From Caenispirillum salinarum AK4 (lineage in GTDB: Bacteria > Pseudomonadota > Alphaproteobacteria > Rhodospirillales > Rhodospirillaceae), in the NCBI RefSeq assembly GCF_000315795.1, contig NZ_ANHY01000006.1, positions 186,001-250,000 of the forward strand: a DNA stretch of 64,000 nt. The letters run 5' to 3'. The notes below the pieces were generated by a model. That model was not told the DNA's origin. It saw only the letters and a list, made by a program, of their open reading frames with translations, and searched no databases. The position numbers and the translations under genes are program-made. This document shows positions 22,813-33,280 of the stretch, piece by piece. How positions within the stretch are numbered: the first letter of the stretch is position 1; each line of letters starts with the position of its first letter.

Positions 22813-23187
22813 GTGCGCAGCACGAATGTGGAGAAGCAGACGCGGATCATCGAACGGCGGGTCGTGAACCCGGGCCAGTACGTTTTCCGCGAGGGCGAGC
22901 CGGGCGACCGTGCCTACCTGGTGCAGGAGGGCAAGGTCGAGATCATCAAGCGCACACCGAACGGCGAAAAACTGCTCGGCGACGTGGGCCGGGGCGGCAT
23001 TTTCGGCGAGATGGCGCTGATCGACAACCAGCCGCGCATGGCCTCGGCCCGAGCGGTGGAGCAGACGACGCTCGTGGTGGTCACGCACGAGCAATTCGAG
23101 AAAAAGCTGAAGGATGCCGACCCCTTCATTCGCGGGCTTCTGAACATCTTCGTCCGCAACATCCGGCAGATGGCCTCCCGGACCTGA
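22813..23187 (+). CDS. Stand-alone cyclic-nucleotide-binding domain protein
   Basis: A 124-residue protein made of a single Crp-like cyclic-nucleotide-binding domain. Visible are VVNPGQYVFREGEPGDRAYLVQEGK and the phosphate-binding-cassette region GGIFGEMALIDNQPRMASARA, which keeps the Gly-Glu and Arg that contact cyclic nucleotide in CRP/PKA domains. No DNA-binding or kinase domain follows; a C-terminal helix ends the chain. The start is GTG 22813, with a GGAGGG stretch 10-15 bases upstream. It may be a binding module that acts on a partner protein. A class III adenylate cyclase is encoded at 50-52 kb in the window. Confidence 0.85.
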   Translation: MRSTNVEKQTRIIERRVVNPGQYVFREGEPGDRAYLVQEGKVEIIKRTPNGEKLLGDVGRGGIFGEMALIDNQPRMASARAVEQTTLVVVTHEQFEKKLKDADPFIRGLLNIFVRNIRQMASRT

Positions 23188-23294
23188 GACGGCCGAAGGC
23201 GGACGCGCCAACCGGCGCCGGAAGAAGGCCGTTGAACTCCGGCACGCTTTCCACCACAGTCTGATCCCACGGCCTTCGAATTCAACGGACCTCC

Positions 23295-24086
23295 ATGAGC
23301 CAGGATTATCACGACCCGTCGGACCCGTCGGACCCGTCGGGGCCGCCGCACGATCATGTAAACATTCCCCACGTCGCGCCGCGCATGACCATGCTGGGGC
23401 GGCTGCGGGCGTACTTCTTTGCCGGTATCCTGGTCACCGCCCCGGCGGCGATCACGTTCTATGTGGCGTGGCTCATCATCGGCTTCATCGACAAACAGGT
23501 CACCAGCCTGTTGCCGGGCCGGTACAACCCCAACGAAATCCTGCCGTTCTCCATTCCGGGTCTCGGGCTGATCATCCTGATCATCTTCCTGGTGATGGTG
23601 GGTGCCTTCGCGGCAGGATTCCTGGGCCGCATGGCAGTTCGTACCAGCGAGAACCTGCTGGCCCGCATGCCGGTCATCCGGTCCGTCTACGGCGCCGTGA
23701 AGCAGATCTTCGAAACCGTGCTTGCCACCAAGTCCACCGCCTTCCGCCAGGTGGTGCTGGTGGAATACCCGCGCCGCGGCATCTGGGCCATCGGCTTCGT
23801 CTCCGGCATCACCGAGGGCGAGGTGCAGAACCTGACGGAGGACGAACTGATCAACGTCTTCCTGCCCACAACGCCCAACCCCACCAGCGGCTTCCTTCTG
23901 TTCGTGCCCCGGCGCGACCTGGTGGTGCTGAACATGAGCGTGGAGGAGGGGATCAAGATGGTCGTCTCGGGCGGCATTGTGACCCCGGTCGACCCGCGCC
24001 CAGCCGAGGAGCGGAAAGTGCCGCTGCTGGCCTCGACGGAGCCGGACCCGCCGTCGGCGGTGCCCGAGGAACGGCAGCCGTGGTGA
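23295..24086 (+). CDS. DUF502 family membrane protein
   Basis: A 263-residue inner-membrane protein with two helices (about residues 37-60, FAGILVTAPAAITFYVAWLI, and 82-108, PGLGLIILIIFLVMVGAFAAG) and a soluble C-terminal domain holding the family segments IRSVYGAVKQIFETV, FRQVVLVEYPRRGIWAIGFVSG and PTTPNPTSGFLLFVP. The N-terminus carries DPSDPSDPS, encoded by three tandem 9-base repeats. The function of DUF502 proteins is unknown. Confidence 0.9.
   Translation: MSQDYHDPSDPSDPSGPPHDHVNIPHVAPRMTMLGRLRAYFFAGILVTAPAAITFYVAWLIIGFIDKQVTSLLPGRYNPNEILPFSIPGLGLIILIIFLVMVGAFAAGFLGRMAVRTSENLLARMPVIRSVYGAVKQIFETVLATKSTAFRQVVLVEYPRRGIWAIGFVSGITEGEVQNLTEDELINVFLPTTPNPTSGFLLFVPRRDLVVLNMSVEEGIKMVVSGGIVTPVDPRPAEERKVPLLASTEPDPPSAVPEERQPW
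23313..23339 (+). repeat. Three tandem 9-base repeats in the DUF502 gene
   Basis: GACCCGTCG occurs three times in a row, encoding Asp-Pro-Ser repeats in the disordered N-terminus. Copy number may vary between strains because each unit is in frame. Confidence 0.9.
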
Positions 24087-24291
24087 TCTACTCGTAGATA
24101 TATCCTGGCCGCGTCCGGGTGCTTCCGCCCCTTGAGCCCCCGATTGCGAGGGCCAACCTCTAAACTCTTCAGTTTTTGGGAGAGGGCGCGCTCAGGGCTA
24201 GCACGGGGGTAGGTTCCTGCTTTCGAGGCCGTTAGGAAGTCGGTGGGCGCTCGCCAAAGGGAGCGCGGCAGGATGACTGGCAGCGGATGCG

Positions 24292-24317
24292 GATTCCTGC
24301 TTTCGCAGGAATGACGG
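24292..24317 (+). repeat. REP-like palindromic element, copy A
   Basis: ATTCCTGC TTTC GCAGGAAT (24293-24312) is an 8-bp stem with a TTTC loop, followed by GACGG. The layout matches the GTCATTCCTGCGAAAGCAGG-type repeats scattered in many proteobacterial genomes. Copy B lies inverted 40 bases away. Confidence 0.65.
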
Positions 24318-24356
24318 CTAATTTCTTTATCTAAAACAACATCTTAAAAAGATATC

Positions 24357-24384
24357 CGTCGTCCCTGCGAAAGCAGGGACCCAC
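24357..24384 (-). repeat. REP-like palindromic element, copy B (inverted)
   Basis: GTCCCTGC GAAA GCAGGGAC (24361-24380) is the reverse-orientation partner of copy A with the same loop and flank (CGTC before, CCCA after). Compensating changes (T/A to C/G at one pair) keep the stem paired, which suggests that structure matters. Confidence 0.65.
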
Positions 24385-24572
24385 GCACTCCGTCAGCCGC
24401 CCTTGCGACGCCTCTGCTGGCGATACCGCCGACGTAGGCGCCATTTCTCAAGTAACAGAAACCTGGGTGGCTTGGCAGGCAGCGCCCTCCAAGCGGGGTG
24501 TCGCGCGGAAGGCGCGCGGAGCGCACGGTGGCGGCGGTCCCAAGCGCGAAGCGCTCAAGGCTCCTCGACCGT

Positions 24573-27500
24573 TCATCGCGCCCCCACGCCCTCTTCCTCC
24601 CGTGCCAGGTCGGCCAGCTGCTTGAGCAAGGCCTTCGCACCTTCCAGGCGTTCCTTGGGCGTATCCCAGCGGCGCTGGACCACCAGCTTGTGGTCGGGGC
24701 GGACCTTTACCGTGCCCACCTGCTGGCTGATGAACCGCACCAGGCCGCCGGGGTTGGGGAAGGTGTTGTCGCGCAAGCCCACCACGGCGCCCTTCGGCCC
24801 GGCGTCCAGCTTCTCCACGTTGGCGACGCGGCAGAAGGCCTTGATCGTAACCACTTCCAGGAGGTTCTTCACCTCGTCCGGCAGCGGCCCGAAGCGGTCG
24901 ATCATCTCCACCGCCAGGGCCTCGATCTCGTCGGTGTCCTTCACGTCGCCGATGCGGCGGTAGAGCGACAGGCGCAGGCCCAGGTCCTTGACGTAGGGCT
25001 CGGGGATCAGCACCGGCATGCCGATGTTGATGTTGGGCGACCACTCGGTGCCCACCTCCTCGCCCAGGCCCTCGCCCGATTTGGCGGCGGAAACGGCCTC
25101 TTCCAGCAGGTGCTGGTACAGCTCGATGCCGACTTCCTTGATGTGGCCCGACTGTTCGTCGCCCAGCAGATTGCCGGCGCCGCGGATGTCCAGGTCGTGG
25201 CTGGCGAGCGTGAACCCCGCGCCCAGGCTGTCGAGCGTCTGCATCACCTGCAACCGCTTCTCCGCCGAGACCGTCAGCGGCTTGGATGGCGGCAGGGTCA
25301 GGTAGGCGTAACCGCGCACCTTGCCGCGCCCGACGCGCCCGCGAAGCTGGTAGAGCTGCGCCAGGCCGAACATGTCCGCCCGGTGCACGAAGATCGTGTT
25401 GACCGAGGGCATGTCCAGGCCCGACTCGATGATGTTGGTCGCCAGCAGGATGTCGTACTGGCCTTCCGCGAAGGCGGTCATCACGTCTTCCAACTGGGTC
25501 GGCGTCATCTGTCCGTGGGCGATGGCGACCTTGACCTCGGGCACCAGCCGGTTGAGGCGGTCGGCCACCCGGTCGATATCGGCCAGGCGCGGGCAGACGT
25601 AGAAGCACTGGCCGCCGCGATAGCGCTCGCGCAGGATGGCCTCGCGCACCACCACGCCGTCGAAGGGCAGGACGAAGGTGCGTACGGCCAGGCGGTCCAC
25701 CGGCGGGGTGGCGATGATCGACAGCTCCCGCACGCCCGTCAGCGCCAGTTGCAGCGTGCGCGGGATGGGCGTTGCCGTCAGGGTCAGCACGTGGACGTCG
25801 GCGCGCAGGGCCTTCAGGCGTTCCTTGTGGGCGACGCCGAAATGCTGTTCCTCATCGACAATAAGCAGCCCCAGGCGCTTGAAATTGATGGATTTCGCCA
25901 GCAGCGCATGGGTGCCGACCACGATATCCACCGTGCCGTCCGTCAGCCCCTTCTTGGTCGCCGTCGCCTGCTTGGGCGTGACCAGCCGGGATAGCTGCTC
26001 GATGCGCACCGGCATGCCCTGGAAGCGCTCCTGGAAGGTCATGTAGTGCTGGCGGGCGAGCAGGGTGGTCGGCACCACCACGGCCACCTGCATCCCCGAC
26101 ATGGCGGCGATGAAGGCCGCGCGCAGGGCCACTTCCGTCTTGCCGAAGCCGACGTCGCCGCAGACCAGCCGGTCCATGGGGCGGCCCTTGCCCAGGTCGT
26201 CGGTGATGGCGTCGATGGCTTTCAGCTGGTCTTCCGTCTCGGCGTAGGGGAAGCGGGCGCAGAATTCGTCCCACAGCCCTTCGGACGGCGTCATGCTCTC
26301 AGCAGACTTCAACTGGCGCACGGCGGCGATGCGGATGAGCTGCTCCGCCATGTCGCGGATGCGCTCCTTCAGCTTGGACTTGCGCGCCTGCCATGCCGGG
26401 CTGCCCAGGCGGTCAAGCTGCACGCCGGCGGTTTCGGAGCCGTAACGGCTGAGGACGTCGATGTTCTCCACCGGCAGGAACAGCTTGTCGCCGCCGTCGT
26501 AGATGAGCCGCAGGCAGTCGTGGGGCGCGCCGCCGACCTGGAGCGTCTCCAGCCCGTCATAGCGGCCGATGCCGTGCTCCACGTGCACCACGAGGTCGCC
26601 CTCGGCCAGCGCGCTGACGTCCTGGATGAACTTGTCGCCCCGCCGCTTCTTCTTGGCCGGGCGGGCGAGGCGGTCGCCGAGGATGTCCTGCTCGGAAATC
26701 AGCGCAAGGCCGGGCGCGACGAAGCCGCGCTCCAGCCCCAGCACCAGCATGGCGACGGCCTTGGCGCCGGTCTTTCGGGCATCTTCCCAGGTGTCGACGT
26801 ATTCCAGCTTCTCCAGCCCGTGTTCCCGCATGACGCCGCCGATGCGGTCGCGGGATCCGGGAGAGTAGCAGCAGACCACCACCGTCTGCCCGTCGCGCTG
26901 CTTGCCCAGCACATGGGTGCGCAGCGCGTCATAGACGTTCTCGTCGGGGCGGGCGCGCACGTCGGCGAAATCGCGCCCCGGCACGCCGCCGGCATCCACC
27001 GCGTCCGATCCCACGTCCGGCGCCGGGAAGGGGGAGAACAGGGCGCAGGGGCGCGCGTTCAGCAGGCGGTCGTATTCGTCCGCGCCCAGGTACATGCGCT
27101 CGATGGGCACCGGGTGGTAGACAAAGCCGCCCTCCGCCATGTTCTGGTCGGACAGGGTGCGGCGGGCGTCGTAGTATTCCTGCACCATTTCCAGGCGCGA
27201 GGCGCGGGCCTCAAGCCCCTGGTGGTCGACCGTCACCACCGCGTCGGGCACGTAGGCGAACAGGGTGTCCAGGCCGTCGTGGAACAGCGGCAGCCAGTGC
27301 TCCATGCCCTGGAACTTGCGGCCCTCCGACACGCTCTCGTACAGCGGGTCGTCCTTGCCGGCGGCGCCGAAGAGCTCGCGGTAGCCGGTGCGGAAGCGGG
27401 CGATGGAGTCCTCGTCCAGCGAGACTTCCGACATGGGTTTCAGCAGCACCTGTTCCGCCTTGCCGGTGGTGCGCTGGGTCATCGGGTCGAAGGTGCGGAT

Positions 27501-28100
27501 GCCGTCCACCTCGTCGCCGAACAGGTCGAGGCGGAAGGGGTCCTCGCTGCCGGGCGGGAACAGGTCCACGATGCCGCCGCGCACGGCGTATTCGCCGGGC
27601 TCCATCACCTGTTCGGCGCGGCTGTAGCCGTTGCGGATCAGGTACTCGGACAGGCTCTCCAGGTCCAACTCCTCGCCGAGCCGGATGGCGAAGACGGCCT
27701 CAAGGAACGTCTCCCGCCGGGGCACCCGCTGGACGGTGGCGCCGACGGTCGCCAGCAGGATGCGCGGGCCTTCGTTCCCTGTGCGCCGCTGGGCCAGCCG
27801 AGAGAGCGTGTCCACCCGCCGCGCCACGATGTCGCCGTGGGGGCTGACGCGGTCATAGGGCACGCAGTCCCAGGCCGGGAACTCCATCACCTCCACGTCC
27901 GGGGCGAAGGTCGCCAACGCCTCGCGCAGGGTGGCGAGGCGCACGTCGTCGCGGGCCAGGTGCAGGATTTCCGGCGCGGAGCCGGATCGGGCGAGGTCGG
28001 CCAGCACCAGGGCGTCATAGCCTTCCGGCAGACCCGCCAGCTTGCGGCGGCCGGGCTGGGCGAACAGGGCTTCGAAGTCGATCACGGGGGCTGCCGTCAC
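24573..28100 (-). CDS. mfd: Transcription-repair coupling factor Mfd
   Basis: Mfd removes RNA polymerase stalled at DNA damage and recruits UvrA. The 1175-residue length is normal. An UvrB-like N-terminal part (GLPEGYDALVLADLARS) is followed by the RNA-polymerase-interacting domain (GDLVVHVEHGIGRYDGL), the translocase with Walker A GDVGFGKTEVALRAAF and box DEEQHFG, SFII motifs such as TATPIPRTLQLA and QLRGRVGRG, and the TRCF C-terminal domain. It starts with GTG at 28100, overlapping the sdhE stop (GTGA), so the two are cotranscribed and probably translationally coupled. Confidence 0.97.
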   Translation of the reverse strand: MTAAPVIDFEALFAQPGRRKLAGLPEGYDALVLADLARSGSAPEILHLARDDVRLATLREALATFAPDVEVMEFPAWDCVPYDRVSPHGDIVARRVDTLSRLAQRRTGNEGPRILLATVGATVQRVPRRETFLEAVFAIRLGEELDLESLSEYLIRNGYSRAEQVMEPGEYAVRGGIVDLFPPGSEDPFRLDLFGDEVDGIRTFDPMTQRTTGKAEQVLLKPMSEVSLDEDSIARFRTGYRELFGAAGKDDPLYESVSEGRKFQGMEHWLPLFHDGLDTLFAYVPDAVVTVDHQGLEARASRLEMVQEYYDARRTLSDQNMAEGGFVYHPVPIERMYLGADEYDRLLNARPCALFSPFPAPDVGSDAVDAGGVPGRDFADVRARPDENVYDALRTHVLGKQRDGQTVVVCCYSPGSRDRIGGVMREHGLEKLEYVDTWEDARKTGAKAVAMLVLGLERGFVAPGLALISEQDILGDRLARPAKKKRRGDKFIQDVSALAEGDLVVHVEHGIGRYDGLETLQVGGAPHDCLRLIYDGGDKLFLPVENIDVLSRYGSETAGVQLDRLGSPAWQARKSKLKERIRDMAEQLIRIAAVRQLKSAESMTPSEGLWDEFCARFPYAETEDQLKAIDAITDDLGKGRPMDRLVCGDVGFGKTEVALRAAFIAAMSGMQVAVVVPTTLLARQHYMTFQERFQGMPVRIEQLSRLVTPKQATATKKGLTDGTVDIVVGTHALLAKSINFKRLGLLIVDEEQHFGVAHKERLKALRADVHVLTLTATPIPRTLQLALTGVRELSIIATPPVDRLAVRTFVLPFDGVVVREAILRERYRGGQCFYVCPRLADIDRVADRLNRLVPEVKVAIAHGQMTPTQLEDVMTAFAEGQYDILLATNIIESGLDMPSVNTIFVHRADMFGLAQLYQLRGRVGRGKVRGYAYLTLPPSKPLTVSAEKRLQVMQTLDSLGAGFTLASHDLDIRGAGNLLGDEQSGHIKEVGIELYQHLLEEAVSAAKSGEGLGEEVGTEWSPNINIGMPVLIPEPYVKDLGLRLSLYRRIGDVKDTDEIEALAVEMIDRFGPLPDEVKNLLEVVTIKAFCRVANVEKLDAGPKGAVVGLRDNTFPNPGGLVRFISQQVGTVKVRPDHKLVVQRRWDTPKERLEGAKALLKQLADLAREEEGVGAR

Positions 28101-28381
28101 CGGTACGCTTCACGCTCGGCGTTGGGGCGGAAGGCGCGCAGCATGTGGAAGACATCGTGGTCATGGCGGGCCGGCACGGGCTCCTTGCCCATGATCCAGT
28201 CCATGATGTCCATGTCCAGCTCGTCCATCAGGGTTTCCAGCCGGTCCACCTGCTCGGGCGTAAGCTCGTCCAGATGCGTTTCGGCGAAGCGGCCGATGAG
28301 AACGTCGGCCTCCTTCATGCCCCGGTGGTTGGCGCGGTAGAGCAGGCGCTTGCGGCGAATTTCGTCCACGGGTCCATCCAT
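28097..28381 (-). CDS. sdhE: Succinate dehydrogenase flavin-insertion factor SdhE
   Basis: A 94-residue protein of the SdhE/Sdh5 family, which promotes covalent attachment of FAD to succinate dehydrogenase. It contains RKRLLYRANHRGMKEADVLI with the RGxxE motif essential in the family, then the helical part ETLMDELDMDIMDWIMGKEP. Length and motif match. It is upstream of mfd on the minus strand, overlapping it by 4 bases, and divergent from recG. The ribosome-binding site is weak (GATGGA). Confidence 0.93.
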   Translation of the reverse strand: MDGPVDEIRRKRLLYRANHRGMKEADVLIGRFAETHLDELTPEQVDRLETLMDELDMDIMDWIMGKEPVPARHDHDVFHMLRAFRPNAEREAYR

Positions 28382-28413
28382 TCCATCAAAGCGTGCGACG
28401 ACGGTTGGCCTGA

Positions 28414-28442
28414 GATATATAGGCTTCCACGGCTGCTGTCAG
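28414..28442 (-). promoter_or_regulatory. Probable promoter of sdhE-mfd
   Basis: On the minus strand, CTGACA (28437-28442) and TATATC (28414-28419) are separated by 17 bases, and the likely start site is about 25 bases before the sdhE ATG. It lies in the 95-base divergent gap with recG. Confidence 0.55.
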
Positions 28443-28476
28443 CCCATCGCCGACACCTCAACGTCCTGACGGCCCC

Positions 28477-30567
<2,091 letters not shown>

Positions 30568-30635
30568 GGGGCTTTTCCCGGCGTCCCGGCGGCCTCATAT
30601 GGCGGGCACGCCGCATCAACCCGGAGCCCATCACC

Positions 30636-31298
30636 GTGACCGATCATCCTGATCCGACCTCCGGCAGCATCCGTAGCAAGCTGCGACGGGCCGCCCGCCG
30701 CGTGGGCCTGAGCGGAGACCCGCCGGCCGCGCCGGAGGACCGGCGCCTGCCGCCGGGGCAGCGGCTGGTGGGGCATCTGCCGGTGCTGGACCTGGGCATT
30801 CAGCCGGGCATCCGGCCGGTGGACCTCCGCCTGTCCGTCGCCGGGGCCGTGGAGGCGCCGGTTTCCTGGGATTGGGATGCCTTGATGGACCGGCCGCAAA
30901 CGACGCTCACCCACGACATCCACTGCGTCACCAACTGGTCGGTCTATGACCAGGAATGGACGGGTGTGCGGGCGCGTGACCTGCTGGAGGAGGTCCGGCC
31001 GAAGCCCGAGGCCAGGGCCGTGATGCTGAAATCCCACGACGGGTATTCGGCCAACGTGCCTCTGGAGGTTTTCGCCGGGCCGGACGTTCTGCTGGCCCAC
31101 ACGCTGAACGGTGCGCCGCTGGACCCCGCCCATGGCGGCCCGGTGCGGGCGGTGATCCCGCGCCTGTATTTCTGGAAAAGCGCCAAGTGGTTGCGGCGCA
31201 TCGAGTTTCTGACGCACGACTCCCCCGGGTACTGGGAGGCGCGCGGCTATCACAACGATGGCGATCCCTGGAAGGAGCAACGCTATGACGGCGGCTAA
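30636..31298 (+). CDS. Sulfite-oxidase-family molybdopterin oxidoreductase, cytoplasmic
   Basis: A 220-residue protein with the oxidoreductase molybdopterin-binding domain. The probable molybdenum ligand is Cys97 in THDIHCVTNWSVYDQEW, followed by HDGYSANVPLEVF, the GPVRAVIPRLYFWKSAKW motif and the end GYWEARGYHNDGDPW, as in YedY/MsrP-like proteins. Unlike MsrP it lacks a Tat signal peptide and no MsrQ partner is adjacent, so it is probably cytoplasmic. It starts with GTG 30636. The gene overlaps the following glutathione peroxidase by 14 bases. Confidence 0.9.
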   Translation: MTDHPDPTSGSIRSKLRRAARRVGLSGDPPAAPEDRRLPPGQRLVGHLPVLDLGIQPGIRPVDLRLSVAGAVEAPVSWDWDALMDRPQTTLTHDIHCVTNWSVYDQEWTGVRARDLLEEVRPKPEARAVMLKSHDGYSANVPLEVFAGPDVLLAHTLNGAPLDPAHGGPVRAVIPRLYFWKSAKWLRRIEFLTHDSPGYWEARGYHNDGDPWKEQRYDGG

Positions 31299-31872
31299 AT
31301 TCGTCCTCGCGGCGGCGGCCATGTTGGCGGGCGGCCTGTTCGCGGCCAATGCGCAAGCCGCGGGGCAGGGCAGCGCCCACGACTTCGAATTCCGCACCAT
31401 CGACGGCGCGCCCCTGCCCATGAACGACTTCGCGGGAAAGGCGGTGCTGGTGGTCAACACGGCGTCGGAGTGCGGCTTCACGCCCCAATACGAGCAGCTT
31501 CAGGCGGTGTGGCAGAAATACCGGGACCGGGGACTGGTGGTCCTCGGCGTGCCGTCCAACGACTTCGGCGGGCAGGAGCCGGGCACGGAGGCCGAGATCA
31601 AGGATTTCTGCGAGACCGCGTTTTCCGTCGACTTCCCGCTGACGGAAAAGGAAGTGGTGAAGGGCGATGACCCCCACCCCTTCTATCGCTGGGCGCGCGA
31701 CGAGCTGGGCGACCTGGCGGCGCCGAAGTGGAACTTCCACAAGTACCTCGTCGGCCCGGACGGGCGTCTGGTGGACTGGTTCTCCACCGTGACCCGTCCC
31801 GACTCGCCCAAGGTGCTGGCCGCGATCGAGAAAACACTGCCGAACAAGGACCAGGCCCGCGCCGCGCAGTGA
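31285..31872 (+). CDS. Glutathione peroxidase, exported
   Basis: A 195-residue thiol peroxidase of the glutathione peroxidase family. It begins with a signal peptide (FVLAAAAMLAGGLFAANAQA), so it should work in the periplasm, where thioredoxin-like partners probably reduce it. Active-site residues are Cys63 in NTASECGFT (cysteine in place of selenocysteine), Gln97 in FGGQEPG and Trp149 in KWNFHKYLV. ATG 31285 has AGGAG upstream. It overlaps the molybdopterin gene by 14 bases, which suggests coupled translation of two redox enzymes. Confidence 0.94.
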   Translation: MTAAKFVLAAAAMLAGGLFAANAQAAGQGSAHDFEFRTIDGAPLPMNDFAGKAVLVVNTASECGFTPQYEQLQAVWQKYRDRGLVVLGVPSNDFGGQEPGTEAEIKDFCETAFSVDFPLTEKEVVKGDDPHPFYRWARDELGDLAAPKWNFHKYLVGPDGRLVDWFSTVTRPDSPKVLAAIEKTLPNKDQARAAQ

Positions 31873-31875
31873 TCC

Positions 31876-32823
31876 TCAGCGGCCGGCGTCGCTCTCCGCG
31901 CGGTGCTTCTGGTGCCTGGCAACGACGGCCCGCACGCCGCGCTGCGTCGCCTCCTTGGCGGAAATCCAGCGGGGCGTATGGCCGCAGGCGCGCAGAGCAG
32001 CCTCGTAGGGCCCGCGCAGGGCGTCGGCGGATACCAGCAGGATGTCCTGGCCCGGATGATAGCTGTCTTCCATGGCGCGGACCTCATGCCCGATCAGCAG
32101 GCCGGAAAGGAACGGCGCGATCTCGCCGCCGCCCAGGTCGCCGTAGAGGTGGCGGGAGCGGGCGGTGAAGATGTGATGCAACAGCCCGTCCGGACGGGCC
32201 GACTGCAGCAGGCCGCGCTCGAATGCGCTGTCGGACCACGGCGCCTTGCGGTCGGCGGGCTGGCCCAGGATGGTGTGGTCAAGGCAGGTCTGGAAGATTT
32301 CGCCGGTCATGGAGGTGGTGAAGCGGATCAGCCTGCCGTCCTTCACCTCCGCCCATTTGGAGTGGTTGCCCGGCAGGCAGAGGGTGGCATCCGTGCAGCC
32401 GGCCGCGTCGATGGCGCCGAAAATCTGCACTTCCTCGCCGCGCATGACGTCGACGCGGTCCTGCTCGCCTTCCAGCCGCACGCCCGGGACGATCCAGGTG
32501 TCGCGCATTTCCTCCACCGGCACCACGTGCTCGGCCAGGTCGTCCGGCCCTTGCGGCAGGGGCGGCTGGGGCGCGGTCAGCCAGCCGAGGACCGACCCCA
32601 CCATGCCCGCCATGTAGACCGGCGGACGCACCTGCGACGGATCGTCCCGCCAGCGCGAGAGCACCGCACGGCAGTAGCCCGGGAACTCGGACCGCGCCAG
32701 GTCGCGCATGCCGCGCCCTTCGGGAATTTCGTCCAGGACGGCGTCGGTTTCCAGATCGACCAGCCAGGCCCGGAAGGACTTCGCACCCCAGTCGACGATG
32801 ATTACCCGCTGCTGCTCGGACAT
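31876..32823 (-). CDS. dgoK: 2-dehydro-3-deoxygalactonokinase
   Basis: DgoK phosphorylates 2-keto-3-deoxygalactonate in the De Ley-Doudoroff galactose route. The 315-residue protein starts VIIVDWGAKSFRAWLVD, the typical sugar-kinase phosphate-binding opening of the family, and has GMVGSVLGW, CLPGNHSKWAEVKDG and TSMTGEIF. AAGGAG precedes ATG 32823. The partner aldolase DgoA and a galactonate dehydratase are not adjacent, so the pathway context is missing here. It converges with the glutathione peroxidase gene, 3 bases apart. Confidence 0.9.
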   Translation of the reverse strand: MSEQQRVIIVDWGAKSFRAWLVDLETDAVLDEIPEGRGMRDLARSEFPGYCRAVLSRWRDDPSQVRPPVYMAGMVGSVLGWLTAPQPPLPQGPDDLAEHVVPVEEMRDTWIVPGVRLEGEQDRVDVMRGEEVQIFGAIDAAGCTDATLCLPGNHSKWAEVKDGRLIRFTTSMTGEIFQTCLDHTILGQPADRKAPWSDSAFERGLLQSARPDGLLHHIFTARSRHLYGDLGGGEIAPFLSGLLIGHEVRAMEDSYHPGQDILLVSADALRGPYEAALRACGHTPRWISAKEATQRGVRAVVARHQKHRAESDAGR

Positions 32824-32994
32824 CCGGCTCTCCTTCCCGCGAAATGGCGCGATGGTGTTGCGCTGACGCTGCCCCCGGTATCTACGAGGCTTCGGCCTCG
32901 CGGTCAACGCGCGGCGCACGAAAGCGGTGCCGCGAGCGTTGAAGGTGCAGGAACCACCCGCGCCTCGCGCGCTGCACGAAGAAGGATCACACCC

Positions 32995-33258
32995 GTGGGG
33001 ATCATCGCCTGGATCGTTTTCGGCCTTATTGCCGGCATCATCGCCAAGCTGCTCATGCCCGGAAAGGACCCGGGCGGCTTCATCGTCACCATCCTGCTGG
33101 GCATCGCCGGTGCGCTGGTGGGCGGGTTCATCGCCCGTGGCCTTGGCATCGGGGCCGGGGTGACGGGCTTCAACTTCGGCAGTTTCATCATCGCCGTCCT
33201 TGGCGCCATCGTGCTGCTGATCGTCTACCGCATGGTACGGGGCCGCAAATCGTCGTGA
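32995..33258 (+). CDS. GlsB/YeaQ/YmgE family small membrane protein
   Basis: An 87-residue membrane protein of the transglycosylase-associated/GlsB family, made of three glycine-rich helices: GIIAWIVFGLIAGIIAKLLM, GGFIVTILLGIAGALVGGFI and a third with FIIAVLGAIVLLIVY. The conserved MPGKDPGG loop follows helix 1. It starts with GTG 32995, with AAGGA 9 bases upstream. Members are often induced under stress, though the molecular role is unknown. A penicillin acylase gene follows after 22 bases. Confidence 0.92.
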   Translation: MGIIAWIVFGLIAGIIAKLLMPGKDPGGFIVTILLGIAGALVGGFIARGLGIGAGVTGFNFGSFIIAVLGAIVLLIVYRMVRGRKSS

Positions 33259-33280
33259 CACGCCGGCAGGGGAAGGTGAG

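Larger units (their letters stand above)
24087..24572. other. Repeat-bearing intergenic region between DUF502 and mfd
   Basis: A stretch of 486 bases without a credible gene between two convergent genes. It holds two inverted palindromic elements (24292-24317 and 24357-24384), a degenerate third copy near 24211-24226 (GGTTCCTGCTTTCG), an A+T-rich 40-base centre, and downstream a GC-rich part whose minus-strand frame gives a Pro/Arg/Ser-rich peptide without a ribosome-binding site. It looks like a dispersed intergenic repeat. Confidence 0.6.

Noticed and set aside
24344-24640. Minus-strand frame of 98 codons in the repeat region
   Set aside because: Overlaps the end of mfd, begins in REP-like sequence and gives a low-complexity Pro/Arg/Ser peptide; it looks like part of a dispersed repeat.
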